From: Roseivirga sp. UBA6061
GTDB taxonomy: Bacteria > Bacteroidota > Bacteroidia > Cytophagales > Cyclobacteriaceae
Length of the DNA: 64,000 nt
Assembly (NCBI GenBank): GCA_002427745.1
Contig: DIYF01000147.1
Span: 62,001 to 126,000 of the forward strand
Direction: 5' to 3'
Shown here: positions 8,224 to 17,728 of the stretch, piece by piece
How the letters are laid out: each line of letters begins with the position of its first letter
How positions within the stretch are numbered: the first letter of the stretch is position 1
Notes under the pieces: model-generated
What the model was told of the DNA's origin: nothing
What the model saw: only the letters and a program-made list of their open reading frames with translations
Database searches by the model: none
Program-made: the position numbers and the translations under genes

Positions 8224-8998
8224 GATCCTGAAATATACCTTTGCCGATCTGATAAGAAGTCGCTGGAGTTATGTCTACCTGGCCTTTTATCTCATTCTGG
8301 GCTTCGTCTTGCTCTTCCTGAATAATGACCTTTCCAAGGCAGTCATCACATTGATGAACATTATTGTCGTACTGACTCCTATGATAGGAACCATATTCGG
8401 GATCATGTATTTCTACAGTGCCAGGGAGTTCACGGAGTTATTGCTGGCACAACCTCTGAAGCGCAGCACGATCTTTATAGGGCAATACCTGGGCATTGCT
8501 CTTTCTCTGTCTTTCAGCTTGCTTGTGGGTTTGGGTATACCATTTCTCGCCTATGGCGTAGCCAGGTCATCAGAAATCTGGGACTTTGGTCTCCTGTTGG
8601 GGGTCGGGGCATTTCTCACTTTCATATTTGTCGCACTGTCTGTCAACATTGCTCTGAGAAATGAAAACAGGGTGAAGGGTTTTGGGTATGCTATTTTGCT
8701 TTGGCTTTTTATGGCCGTTATTTACGATGGTCTTTTCATGATCTCGCTGGTTATGTTTGACGATTATCCACTCGATAAGTTCTCACTTGTGGTCAGTGTT
8801 CTTAACCCCGTTGACCTCTCCAGGATTCTCATTTTGCTTAAGCTCGATATTTCGGCCCTGTTAGGTTACACAGGAGCTCTCTTCCAAAACTTTTTCGGTA
8901 ATGGATGGGGGATGTTCACCTCGCTGAGCATGCTGTTCCTCTGGTCATTATTGCCTGTAAAACTTTTAGTAAGAACGGCTCGCAGAAAAGACTTTTAA
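8216..8998 (+). CDS. nosY: NosY ABC transporter permease
   Basis: About 260 residues with six predicted membrane segments, of the ABC-2 type permease family. The start at 8216 gives MLKILKYTFADLIRSRW, the usual NosY N-terminus; a longer frame from 8189 adds nine residues read out of nosF. A cytoplasmic coupling-helix region with REFTELLLAQPLKRS is typical of NosY. It pairs with NosF and NosD in CuZ maturation. It is the last gene of the nos operon; no nosR, nosX, nosG or nosH lies in the window. Confidence 0.93.
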   Translation: MLKILKYTFADLIRSRWSYVYLAFYLILGFVLLFLNNDLSKAVITLMNIIVVLTPMIGTIFGIMYFYSAREFTELLLAQPLKRSTIFIGQYLGIALSLSFSLLVGLGIPFLAYGVARSSEIWDFGLLLGVGAFLTFIFVALSVNIALRNENRVKGFGYAILLWLFMAVIYDGLFMISLVMFDDYPLDKFSLVVSVLNPVDLSRILILLKLDISALLGYTGALFQNFFGNGWGMFTSLSMLFLWSLLPVKLLVRTARRKDF

Positions 8999-9020
8999 TT
9001 ATTTGTCATGACAAATAATT
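8997..9020. promoter_or_regulatory. 24-base perfect palindrome between nosY and the decarboxylase gene
   Basis: A perfect palindrome whose core is ATTTGTCATGACAAAT (9001-9016). It overlaps the nosY stop codon and lies about 110 bases before the decarboxylase start. The half-site ATTTGTC also occurs at 83-89 and, inverted, at 1-7, at the left end of the nos region. It is AT-rich with only a short T run after it, so a protein-binding site is more likely than a terminator, although it could do both. Confidence 0.55.
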
Positions 9021-9132
9021 TAATTTTTGTACCTATGCACCGATCGGCTGCCAGGTGACCGGGCAAAACTATTTTTAAGGTTGTTTCCGGCTGATTTGAT
9101 AAAAGGTATTAAAGCAGAGAATTACACTGTCT

Positions 9133-10368
9133 ATGTTTTGGGAAAGCTATTCGCATAAGAAGATTAAAGAGACCATTTTCGGGGCATTGGAAAAGAATCT
9201 TGACTACCGGGAGAAGCCGGTATTGGGGCTTCCTGCTTCTTACCTGGACTCAGAGGTGTTTTACGATGATGCTCCTTTTTTAAAGGATGCACCCTTCCTG
9301 TCAGCCTTAATTGCCAACCCCAATCATATTGGTTGTCATACACTCAACGAATCAGAAGCGGCCTTTGAAGGAACGCATAACATAGAAAAAGAGCTGATAG
9401 ATCTTTGCGCACAGCAGATTTTTGAAGGTGGTGAAGAAGCCTTTGACGGCTATGTGGCTTCCGGAGGAACTGAGGCTAACATTCAGGCGATCTGGATACT
9501 GAAACGCTACTATGAAACAGAGTTCAATGTTGATTCTGACAAGGTAGCAGTGATCTATTCTGAAGATGCCCATTACTCCATGCCAAAAGCAGCGCGGCTA
9601 TTGGGGCTTCAGTCATTCGTTACCAGGGTCGAAGATGCCACCAGGCGCGTTACCCGTGAAAGCCTGGAAAAGTGTATTAGTGATGCCCGAGAGGCAGGAG
9701 TTGCGCACTTTATTCTCGTGATTAACATGTCTACCACCATGTTTGGGTCGGTTGATGATATTGATGAGATCACTGCCTGGCTGGACGAACTCAAAGTGGA
9801 CTACAAAGTACATATAGATGGGGCCTTTGGTGGTTACATCTATCCTTTCTCCACCAAAAGTCTCTCGCACACTTTTCAGAACCCAAAGATCAATTCATTT
9901 ACCCTGGATGGTCATAAGATGCTACAATCACCTTATGGTACCGGCATCTACATTACCCGAAAGGGCTTTATGGAGTATGCCCTGACTGAGGAGGCTAATT
10001 ATGTAAAGGGCAAAGATTACACTCTGGTGGGTAGCAGGTCAGGGGCCAATGCTATTGCCGTCTGGATGATCATGCGCACTTACGGCTCTGAGGGCTGGAA
10101 GGCTAAGATCGAAAGGTTACTGGCTAAAACCAGCAGGCTTTGCAGCAACCTGGATGAAAGAGGTGTGGAGTACTTCCGGAATCCTGATATGAATATCATT
10201 ACCATCAGAGCAAAATATATTTCATCTCAGCTGGCCCACAAATACCTATTGGTGCCCGATGCCCATGACCATGATGTGAAGTGGTGGAAAATTGTTGTGA
10301 TGGAGCATGTAAAACAGGGGACGATTGATGCCTTCCTGAATGACCTGGACGCTGAACTAAACGCGTAG
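9133..10368 (+). CDS. Pyridoxal-phosphate-dependent decarboxylase (group II family)
   Basis: 411 residues. Fold-type I PLP enzyme of the group II amino-acid decarboxylase family (glutamate/tyrosine decarboxylase, MfnA). Visible motifs are the phosphate-binding ASGGTEAN (109-116), H147 stacking on the cofactor, the D229-x-A231 pair (HIDGAFGG) and the Schiff-base lysine K262 in TLDGHKM. The N-terminal part has GCHTLNESE, as in short MfnA-like members. The substrate cannot be read from sequence. It is a single gene between the palindrome at 8997-9020 and an orphan kinase and does not belong to the nos machinery by known function. Confidence 0.88.
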   Translation: MFWESYSHKKIKETIFGALEKNLDYREKPVLGLPASYLDSEVFYDDAPFLKDAPFLSALIANPNHIGCHTLNESEAAFEGTHNIEKELIDLCAQQIFEGGEEAFDGYVASGGTEANIQAIWILKRYYETEFNVDSDKVAVIYSEDAHYSMPKAARLLGLQSFVTRVEDATRRVTRESLEKCISDAREAGVAHFILVINMSTTMFGSVDDIDEITAWLDELKVDYKVHIDGAFGGYIYPFSTKSLSHTFQNPKINSFTLDGHKMLQSPYGTGIYITRKGFMEYALTEEANYVKGKDYTLVGSRSGANAIAVWMIMRTYGSEGWKAKIERLLAKTSRLCSNLDERGVEYFRNPDMNIITIRAKYISSQLAHKYLLVPDAHDHDVKWWKIVVMEHVKQGTIDAFLNDLDAELNA

Positions 10369-10471
10369 GGTCGGGCCTTGGCAGTTGAGCAAATTTGAAA
10401 TTTGGCAATGCCCTGAAATCATTAGGGCCGGTCTTTCGTTATCCGAATACTAAAAATCGCTAATTTTCGGC

Positions 10472-11695
10472 ATGCAGAATCCTTTCAAAGGATCTTTGAG
10501 TATTGATTTTAATACCAGCCAGTCAACCATTAAATGGGTTGTACTGGTAGTGGCTGCCGTGATTGGTGTAGGCTCTATTATTTATACCAACAGTCTTGTA
10601 ACAGAGCTGAAAAAGGGAGAGCAGGAGAAAATCAGACTCTGGGCAGAAGCGGTTGAGTTTCTGGCCACCGAAGATGTCGATATTTCGGCCCTGACCTTTA
10701 TCTCCGGCAATATCATTACTCCGGAAAACACACTTCCTGTAATTCTGCTGGACTCTGCTACCAATGAAATACGGGATTCCAGAAACGTCAAAAGGGAGGG
10801 CGAGAGTCCTGAACGCGAAGAGGCACGCCTGCGAAAAATGCTCAGAAGAATGCAGGCCGAGAACCGGCCCTTTAAAATCATCTCCCGGGACGGTCCGGGC
10901 GGGAGTATTTCCAGTATCAACTACGTATACTATCGCAATTCGAAATTGCTGAGGCAGCTAAGTACCTATCCCTACATCCAGCTGACAGTAATTGGTATTT
11001 TTGGCTTTATTGCTTATCTGGCCTTTAGCTACTCACGTTCTTCTGAGCAGAACAGGGTTTGGGTAGGGCTTGCCAAAGAAACAGCGCATCAGCTGGGAAC
11101 TCCGCTTTCCTCCCTGATGGCCTGGGTGGAGTATTTGCAAACTATCCCGGAGATGGAAGGGAGGACAGATATTGTCACAGAACTACAAAAGGACGTGCAC
11201 CGGCTGGAAATGATCACCTCGCGTTTTTCAAACATTGGTTCCGAACCTGTCCTGAAGGAAGAACTCGTAGAAGAGGCAATCAATAATACGGTGGCCTATC
11301 TCAAGCCACGTGTATCTTCCAAGGTGGCTTTTGAGGTAAAGGCCATGGCACCTGATCTTAAAGCCCAGATGAATCGCCCTCTCTTCGAGTGGGTAGTGGA
11401 GAATATTGTTAAGAATGGGGTAGATGCCATGAGTGGGATAGGTCATATTACCATTACTGTGGGTCAGGCCAGCGAGCAGACCGTTTTTATTGATATAGCC
11501 GATGATGGAAAGGGCATCGCCAAGGGAAAGGTCAAGGAAGTGTTCAGGCCGGGCTTTACCACTAAAAAGAGAGGCTGGGGCCTGGGGCTTACCCTGGTTC
11601 AGCGAATTGTTCAGAACTATCATTCCGGGCGTATTTTTGTAAAATCCTCACAGGCTGATGTCGGCACCGTATTCAGAATTGTACTAAATCAATAG
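10472..11695 (+). CDS. Sensor histidine kinase (orphan)
   Basis: 407 residues. Two membrane segments (about 20-40 and 168-187) enclose a periplasmic region of about 125 residues, followed directly by the kinase core without HAMP or PAS. The H-box is KETAHQLGTPLSSL with H206; the N-box is ENIVKNGVDAM; the ATP lid has DDGKGI and GWGLGL, with PGFTTKKRGWG between them. This resembles the NtrY/HtpG-like HATPase type found in many Bacteroidota orphan kinases. No response regulator lies beside it, so its partner is elsewhere. The ligand is unknown. Confidence 0.92.
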   Translation: MQNPFKGSLSIDFNTSQSTIKWVVLVVAAVIGVGSIIYTNSLVTELKKGEQEKIRLWAEAVEFLATEDVDISALTFISGNIITPENTLPVILLDSATNEIRDSRNVKREGESPEREEARLRKMLRRMQAENRPFKIISRDGPGGSISSINYVYYRNSKLLRQLSTYPYIQLTVIGIFGFIAYLAFSYSRSSEQNRVWVGLAKETAHQLGTPLSSLMAWVEYLQTIPEMEGRTDIVTELQKDVHRLEMITSRFSNIGSEPVLKEELVEEAINNTVAYLKPRVSSKVAFEVKAMAPDLKAQMNRPLFEWVVENIVKNGVDAMSGIGHITITVGQASEQTVFIDIADDGKGIAKGKVKEVFRPGFTTKKRGWGLGLTLVQRIVQNYHSGRIFVKSSQADVGTVFRIVLNQ

Positions 11696-11882
11696 GGCTG
11701 TTTGGGATGCAGGAGAGGCACTTCTGCAGACTATTTCCTCAATGAAACCTGCCTTATAGTCTTTCCTTCTAATTTTGAATATAGAAAAGTGTTTAATTGA
11801 ATTTTGTTGCTTATATAAATATTAAAATTGTGTTATATCAATAAAATATATTTTTAATAAGTTTATGTAAAAACATTAAATC

Positions 11883-12218
11883 ATGAAAACGTCTAAAATA
11901 CTGAGTTGGGTCTTGTTTGTACTGTTAATGTTTGGCCTGATTCCTTCGCTCAACTATAACCGAGGGACAGTCAGCTTTTCACTCAATCAAACCCATACTG
12001 CTCAGGCATTCCAGAGCAGTTTTGGTATAAGAGAAGACTATTCCATAAGTACCGATTATTATGTTGATATCGATCATGGTGACAGGCTATGTTCCTATTT
12101 GACAACAGAGACGATAACAGGATCTTACTGTAGTTACGGCTGGAGCCTCTGTGGTGAGTCAGGTATTCCTTCTGTCTCCAGAGTATGGACCGGGGATAGC
12201 ATTTGTGTACCCTATTAG
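11883..12218 (+). CDS. Small secreted cysteine-containing peptide, NVEALA-like in context
   Basis: 111 residues. It starts with a hydrophobic segment (about 8-24); the rest is polar and Tyr/Ser-rich with four cysteines (C90, C103 region pairs CSYL, CSYG, SLCG, SICV). Bacteroidota commonly encode NVEALA-type secreted peptides immediately before BF3164-like propeller lipoproteins, and that is the arrangement here: the next gene starts four bases after this stop. The exact NVEALA motif is absent, with HTAQAF at the corresponding place. The upstream 110 bases are very AT-rich and probably hold the promoter. I do not recognise the family with certainty and do not assign a function. Confidence 0.6.
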   Translation: MKTSKILSWVLFVLLMFGLIPSLNYNRGTVSFSLNQTHTAQAFQSSFGIREDYSISTDYYVDIDHGDRLCSYLTTETITGSYCSYGWSLCGESGIPSVSRVWTGDSICVPY

Positions 12219-12222
12219 TAGT

Positions 12223-13482
12223 ATGAAGCAGATGTTATTGTTGTTGCATATCTGCAGAAAGGTTTTGGGTTACCCGGGTTTACTTCTGTTTACCCTTATT
12301 TGCCTGGTTATTGGCTGTAGTGGCAGAGGGGACCAGGACATAACTGCCGGTGAGAATGATTTTCAAGGGGTAGATACGATTCGAGTGCCTGACATTCACA
12401 AGCGTCTCGATATTTCGGAAGTTTTAGGAGATTATAAAACCGTTTTTCTGAAAACTGATAGTTTGTTGATTGGCAAGATCTCCAAACTTCTTGTGACAGG
12501 TGATAAGATCATCATTGCCGATAGATCCCATGACGGAATCTTTGTCTTTGATATGGAAGGAGACATGCTGTTTCATATCAGTCAGTCGGGTAATGGTCCG
12601 GAAGAATATGCCAGGCTTAAAGATATAGGAATCAATAGCCATAAGGGAGTAATTGAAATATTGGATAATGTCAGGCGCCAGATAGTACAGTATGACATTG
12701 AAACGGGCGAATTTGTGGACGCAAAGCCCTATGACTTTTGGCCGAGGTTTTTTGCTCCTTTGCCCGGAGGCTCTCGTCTGTTTCATATTGGACACGTCAG
12801 GCAGGAACCTTTTAAGCCGGATAGTACCCAGGCAGAAGTATATATCACCGATTCATTGAATCGCATTGTCAGAGTAAACTTACCCCATAAAGCATCTGGC
12901 CTTCACAAAATTTACCTGATGACCCTGCAAAACATTTATCAAAGAGGGGAAGGTGGAGTATTACTTGTGCCCATGTATAACAATCATATTTACGGAGTGG
13001 AGCATGACCGTTTGAAGCCACAGTATTACCTGGACTTTGGAGAGAAAACCATACCTGAGGATTTTGTGCTCAACTTCAACCGGAACCCCAATGATTATGG
13101 TAAATATTTTCAAAACTCTGGTTACGCATCTTATATCTATGATTTCTTTGAATCATCCAGCCATGTCACTTTCAGTTTTATGACTGAAGGAAGTCATCAC
13201 AAGGTAATCTATGACAAAAGCACAGCAGTGGCTGTTGCCTATACCTTCTGGGGCAATGATCAGTATCGTTTTAATATTTTGCCAATAGGAGTTTTTGGCG
13301 ATTATCATATCTCCCAGGTTCCCTTCGAAAGCCTCAAAGACAGAAAGGGATTTTATGAATTGAACGTACCGGGAGATTCACTGGGCAACTACCGGGAATA
13401 CCTGTTCCTGAAAGAAATGGTGGAGCACAATGAGTCAGAAAATCCGGTTTTGGTCTTTAGTAAATTCAGACCCATCGAATAG
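12223..13482 (+). CDS. BF3164-like six-bladed beta-propeller lipoprotein
   Basis: About 419 residues. The start at 12223 gives a signal with LVIGC lipobox; a longer frame from 12151 lies within the preceding gene. The body shows the BF3164/DUF5128 pattern: an opening block with LGDYKTVFLKTD, blades carrying FVFDMEGDMLFHISQSGNGPEEY, and later YGKYFQNSGYASY. The GPEEY motif near blade 1 is typical of these proteins. They are anchored on the outer side of the membrane, and substrate and role are not known. The gene follows a small secreted peptide by four bases, so the two probably work as a pair. Confidence 0.82.
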   Translation: MKQMLLLLHICRKVLGYPGLLLFTLICLVIGCSGRGDQDITAGENDFQGVDTIRVPDIHKRLDISEVLGDYKTVFLKTDSLLIGKISKLLVTGDKIIIADRSHDGIFVFDMEGDMLFHISQSGNGPEEYARLKDIGINSHKGVIEILDNVRRQIVQYDIETGEFVDAKPYDFWPRFFAPLPGGSRLFHIGHVRQEPFKPDSTQAEVYITDSLNRIVRVNLPHKASGLHKIYLMTLQNIYQRGEGGVLLVPMYNNHIYGVEHDRLKPQYYLDFGEKTIPEDFVLNFNRNPNDYGKYFQNSGYASYIYDFFESSSHVTFSFMTEGSHHKVIYDKSTAVAVAYTFWGNDQYRFNILPIGVFGDYHISQVPFESLKDRKGFYELNVPGDSLGNYREYLFLKEMVEHNESENPVLVFSKFRPIE

Positions 13483-13586
13483 GTGAATTTAAAGTCATTC
13501 CGTAAACCGGTCTTCCGTCAAGTTTCAGAGAGTGTTTTGCCTGGTAGAATACGCACTTAAATCCATCCGTATTTTAAGTCTAACCC

Positions 13587-13617
13587 TTTGGTATAATCGA
13601 TATTACGCTTACCTTTG
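13587..13617 (+). promoter_or_regulatory. Bacteroidota sigma-A promoter of atpDC
   Basis: TTTG at 13587-13590, a 19-base spacer, and TACCTTTG at 13610-13617. This is an exact match to the -33/-7 consensus TTTG-N19-TAnnTTTG. The start of transcription is expected about 7 bases further on, leaving a leader of about 45 bases before atpD. Confidence 0.85.
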
Positions 13618-13664
13618 CCCCCAGAAAAATAAACCGCATTTTTCCTATTTAAGACAAACAATAA

Positions 13665-15179
<1,515 letters not shown>

Positions 15180-15190
15180 GAACCAGATTT

Positions 15191-15439
15191 ATGTTACTGG
15201 AAATTGTAACACCAGATAAGAAAGTTTTCGAAGGAGAAGTTAACGCAGTTACCTTCCCGGGTAGTAATGGTGAGTTTCAGGTGCTGAATGATCACGCACC
15301 ACTAATCAGTTCACTCGGAAAAGGTTCGCTTAGAATCGCGGCATCCGGACAAAACGAAGAGATGATCGTGGATGGTGGTGTAGTAGAAGTACTGAACAAC
15401 CACATCATTGTACTGGCTGAGTCTGTGAGTGAAGCATAA
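15191..15439 (+). CDS. atpC: F1Fo ATP synthase subunit epsilon, short form
   Basis: 82 residues. It has the N-terminal beta-sandwich domain of epsilon (VFEGEVNAVTFPGSNGEFQVLNDHAPLIS and GGVVEVLNNHIIVLAE stretches). The usual C-terminal two-helix domain, which in E. coli-type epsilon of about 130 residues can block rotation, is absent. The stop codon is followed by a strong terminator, so the short form is real and not a truncation by frameshift. It sits 11 bases after atpD. Confidence 0.95.
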   Translation: MLLEIVTPDKKVFEGEVNAVTFPGSNGEFQVLNDHAPLISSLGKGSLRIAASGQNEEMIVDGGVVEVLNNHIIVLAESVSEA

Positions 15440-15460
15440 GATTTAACAATCATATATTAG

Positions 15461-15492
15461 AAAGCCCTGACGGTACCGTCAGGGCTTTTTTT
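15461..15492 (+). terminator. Rho-independent terminator of atpDC
   Basis: A perfect 28-base palindrome with arms AAAGCCCTGACGG and CCGTCAGGGCTTT around a TA centre, ending in seven T (15486-15492). A nearly identical terminator follows dnaK at 49483-49513. It may also serve the opposing gene that ends at 15530. Confidence 0.95.
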
Positions 15493-15529
15493 ATCTCCCG
15501 GTTTTAGTAAGCCATTTATTTACTGTAAC

Positions 15530-16939
15530 TCACCTCTTCTTTTTTAAATGCTCTGAGAGAATCGTAACGAGTCCCTCACCACGTAATGCAGCACCACGGG
15601 CTATAATATTTCCCTCCTCATCTATCAGGTAAGGACTGGGAACAGCATATACCTCATAATCTTTGGCCATGGGGCTTCCGAATTTCCCTTTGGCAAAGGC
15701 GTTGAGCCAGGGCATAGGATACTTGTCCTTTCTGAATTTCTGTGTGGCATTTATATACTTCTCACCATCCAGAGAAACGCTCAGAATTTCAAATCCCCGG
15801 TCCTTATATTTCTTATAGGCCTTATGAAGTTTGGGCATTTCCATAATGCAGCCTCGGCAGCCAAGTCCCCAGAATTCCAGAAGGTAGACTTTTCCTAAAA
15901 GAGATTCTTTGGTGATCATTTTTTCAGGATTGTCCAGACTGTTGATCTCAAAATCAGGGGCAGAATTGCCGGCAGTCAATGCTGTGGCCATTTCAAACGT
16001 GGCCTTGGCTCTGAGGGCATCACCCGACTCGGGGTAGGAACTGATCAGAATTCCAAAGTAGTTGGCAAAATCTGCTTCCAGTCCCTGGGCTTTACTGAAC
16101 CTGGCCAGTTTGAAGAGGAGATTGGTCCTTACCTCTTCATAAGGGTTGTTTTCGATCACTTGCTCAAAGTATGATTTGTACTGTGGATAGCTTTCCGGCT
16201 CCATCCTGAGTATTGCTTCAAGGGCATTTGTATCAATTGCCCAAATAGGGGATGTAGGGGAGATTCGTTTATAAGCTTCTTTCACAAACCCGATGTCAAG
16301 GTTGATGGTGAGCACCTTGGTAATATCAGAAATCTGTATGATGGATTTCATCCCTTCAAGGGCCAGGTATTGTATATAGAGTGCTGATTTTATCTCTGTA
16401 TCTGTCTCCGCCCTGATCAGGCCCTCTATCTCTTCAATTTTCTCAGTATAATCTACCGGATCAAAGTCATCCAGATTTCCTGCACTACTACTGTGTTTCA
16501 TTATGGCCTGGTAGAAGTGATTAATGACATTACTGGCCTCTTTGTGTATTCTGGTAAACTCAGTAAGCCGTCTGTTTTTAAACGATAAGGTCACCGACTT
16601 CCCCAGAGGACCTTCTGCAGCCTCTGAAATAGTAGCTGTCAGAGAAGAACTGGTCCCATTGTCCTGGAGGATGAAGTGTCTTGACAATCTGATGTCGGGA
16701 CTTTTCACATCCAGCCAGTAGGGGCCGGGCTCAGTCGTTTTCAATCGAAAACCTCCTTTCCGGTCGGTACTGTCACTGGTGATGATGTTACCTTCTGAAT
16801 CGAATAGCGATACGGCTATGCCATACGCGGGGCGATCAGAGGCGGTAAGCATTTTGCCCTCGATGGATGTCGGTTTCTGGCTTTGTGCTTGTAGCGATAT
16901 AGTAAGTAAGAGGGCTATCAGAATTTGCGTTGTTTTCAT
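15530..16939 (-). CDS. TlpA-like thioredoxin-fold protein with N-terminal carboxypeptidase-regulatory domain
   Basis: 469 residues with a Sec signal (about 1-20). Residues 25-110 form an Ig-like carboxypeptidase-regulatory domain (GKMLTASDRPAYGIAVSLFD). A long helical region without recognised motifs follows. From about 330 it is a TlpA/AhpC-TSA thioredoxin domain with the redox pair in GCRGC and FWGLGCRGCIMEMP, and the cis-proline context AVPSPYLID. This is a periplasmic thiol-disulfide oxidoreductase of a type widespread in Bacteroidota; its partner is unknown. It is 28 bases downstream of a GLPGLI-like gene and probably shares its transcript. Confidence 0.88.
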   Translation of the reverse strand: MKTTQILIALLLTISLQAQSQKPTSIEGKMLTASDRPAYGIAVSLFDSEGNIITSDSTDRKGGFRLKTTEPGPYWLDVKSPDIRLSRHFILQDNGTSSSLTATISEAAEGPLGKSVTLSFKNRRLTEFTRIHKEASNVINHFYQAIMKHSSSAGNLDDFDPVDYTEKIEEIEGLIRAETDTEIKSALYIQYLALEGMKSIIQISDITKVLTINLDIGFVKEAYKRISPTSPIWAIDTNALEAILRMEPESYPQYKSYFEQVIENNPYEEVRTNLLFKLARFSKAQGLEADFANYFGILISSYPESGDALRAKATFEMATALTAGNSAPDFEINSLDNPEKMITKESLLGKVYLLEFWGLGCRGCIMEMPKLHKAYKKYKDRGFEILSVSLDGEKYINATQKFRKDKYPMPWLNAFAKGKFGSPMAKDYEVYAVPSPYLIDEEGNIIARGAALRGEGLVTILSEHLKKKR

Positions 16940-16967
16940 GGTTTTGACTGTTTATGATGGATGTTTT

Positions 16968-17600
16968 TTATCGGCTGGCGAGTAAGGCCTTTTTTTCTTC
17001 CAAACTGATCTTCTTGCGGTCCCGGCTAAGAGTCACCTCCTGGTCTGAGATACCGGCCGGATCAATGGTGGTGGCTATGGCATTAATTTCTTCGGACTCA
17101 AAAGCCAGCACGGCCCCGCCTAAAGTGAAATTTCCTACAGGAGAATGATTGTATGGAATCAGCTGAGTGAAGTAAACTGTGGCTTCTTTGTCATCATACC
17201 TTACCAGTGCTTTGGTACAGGTGTAGCCGAGTATTTCGCGCGTCTCATCTAGTACCTTAACCACCTCTCCGTTAGTAGGAATGATGACAGCGTAATCTTT
17301 ACCCCGGTGTGTCAGGGCCTGATAGTGCTCCTTATCCTCAGTTTCTAAATAGACTTCACTTCTGATATTGCCCATCAGCACTGACTCATATCTGGCTTTG
17401 TTTCTGAGGAAATGATAGGTGGTGCTGATTTTCAGTTTTTGGGTAAACTGCTGACCTGCTGCTCCTACTTTGGCAATTCTGTTGGTTTCAAACTGAATGA
17501 TCCCGGAATTCACGCTGGTGTCCTGACCCTTTGAAAAGTGGTGTAAAAATGTCCCGCTTATCAGAAGCATCAAGCAGGTTCTGTTGATTACTGATTTCAT
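16968..17600 (-). CDS. GLPGLI-like secreted protein
   Basis: 210 residues with a Sec signal (about 1-25). The middle carries the pattern of GLPGLI family proteins: ETREILGYTCTKAL, a strand with YFTQLIPYNHSPVGNF, and then LGGAVLAFE where others have GLPGLIL. These proteins are probable periplasmic or outer-membrane beta-rich proteins of unknown role. It lies upstream of the TlpA-like gene and divergent from a kinase/regulator pair; four GTTAA boxes in the shared upstream region suggest common control. Confidence 0.75.
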   Translation of the reverse strand: MKSVINRTCLMLLISGTFLHHFSKGQDTSVNSGIIQFETNRIAKVGAAGQQFTQKLKISTTYHFLRNKARYESVLMGNIRSEVYLETEDKEHYQALTHRGKDYAVIIPTNGEVVKVLDETREILGYTCTKALVRYDDKEATVYFTQLIPYNHSPVGNFTLGGAVLAFESEEINAIATTIDPAGISDQEVTLSRDRKKISLEEKKALLASR

Positions 17601-17652
17601 ATGTATGCCTTATGGTTCCGAACAAATCTATTTTCCAGGGGGGCTGTGGCTG

Positions 17653-17691
17653 GTTAAAGCCTGGTTAAGACCTGTTAAAGAAGTGTTAAAG
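17653..17691. promoter_or_regulatory. Four phased GTTAA boxes, candidate OmpR-type binding site
   Basis: GTTAAAG at 17653-17659, GTTAAGA at 17664-17670, GTTAAAG at 17674-17680 and GTTAAAG at 17685-17691. The starts are 11, 10 and 11 bases apart, one helical turn each, as in direct-repeat sites of OmpR/PhoB-family regulators. The region lies between the GLPGLI-like gene and the divergent kinase/regulator pair. Confidence 0.6.
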
Positions 17692-17728
17692 TTTTAGCGG
17701 GGCCTTTCAATAGTATTAGTTTTGATTT

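Noticed and set aside
15461..15492. Palindrome after atpC as a regulator binding site
   Set aside because: It is followed by seven T and an almost identical copy sits after dnaK, so a terminator explains it better.
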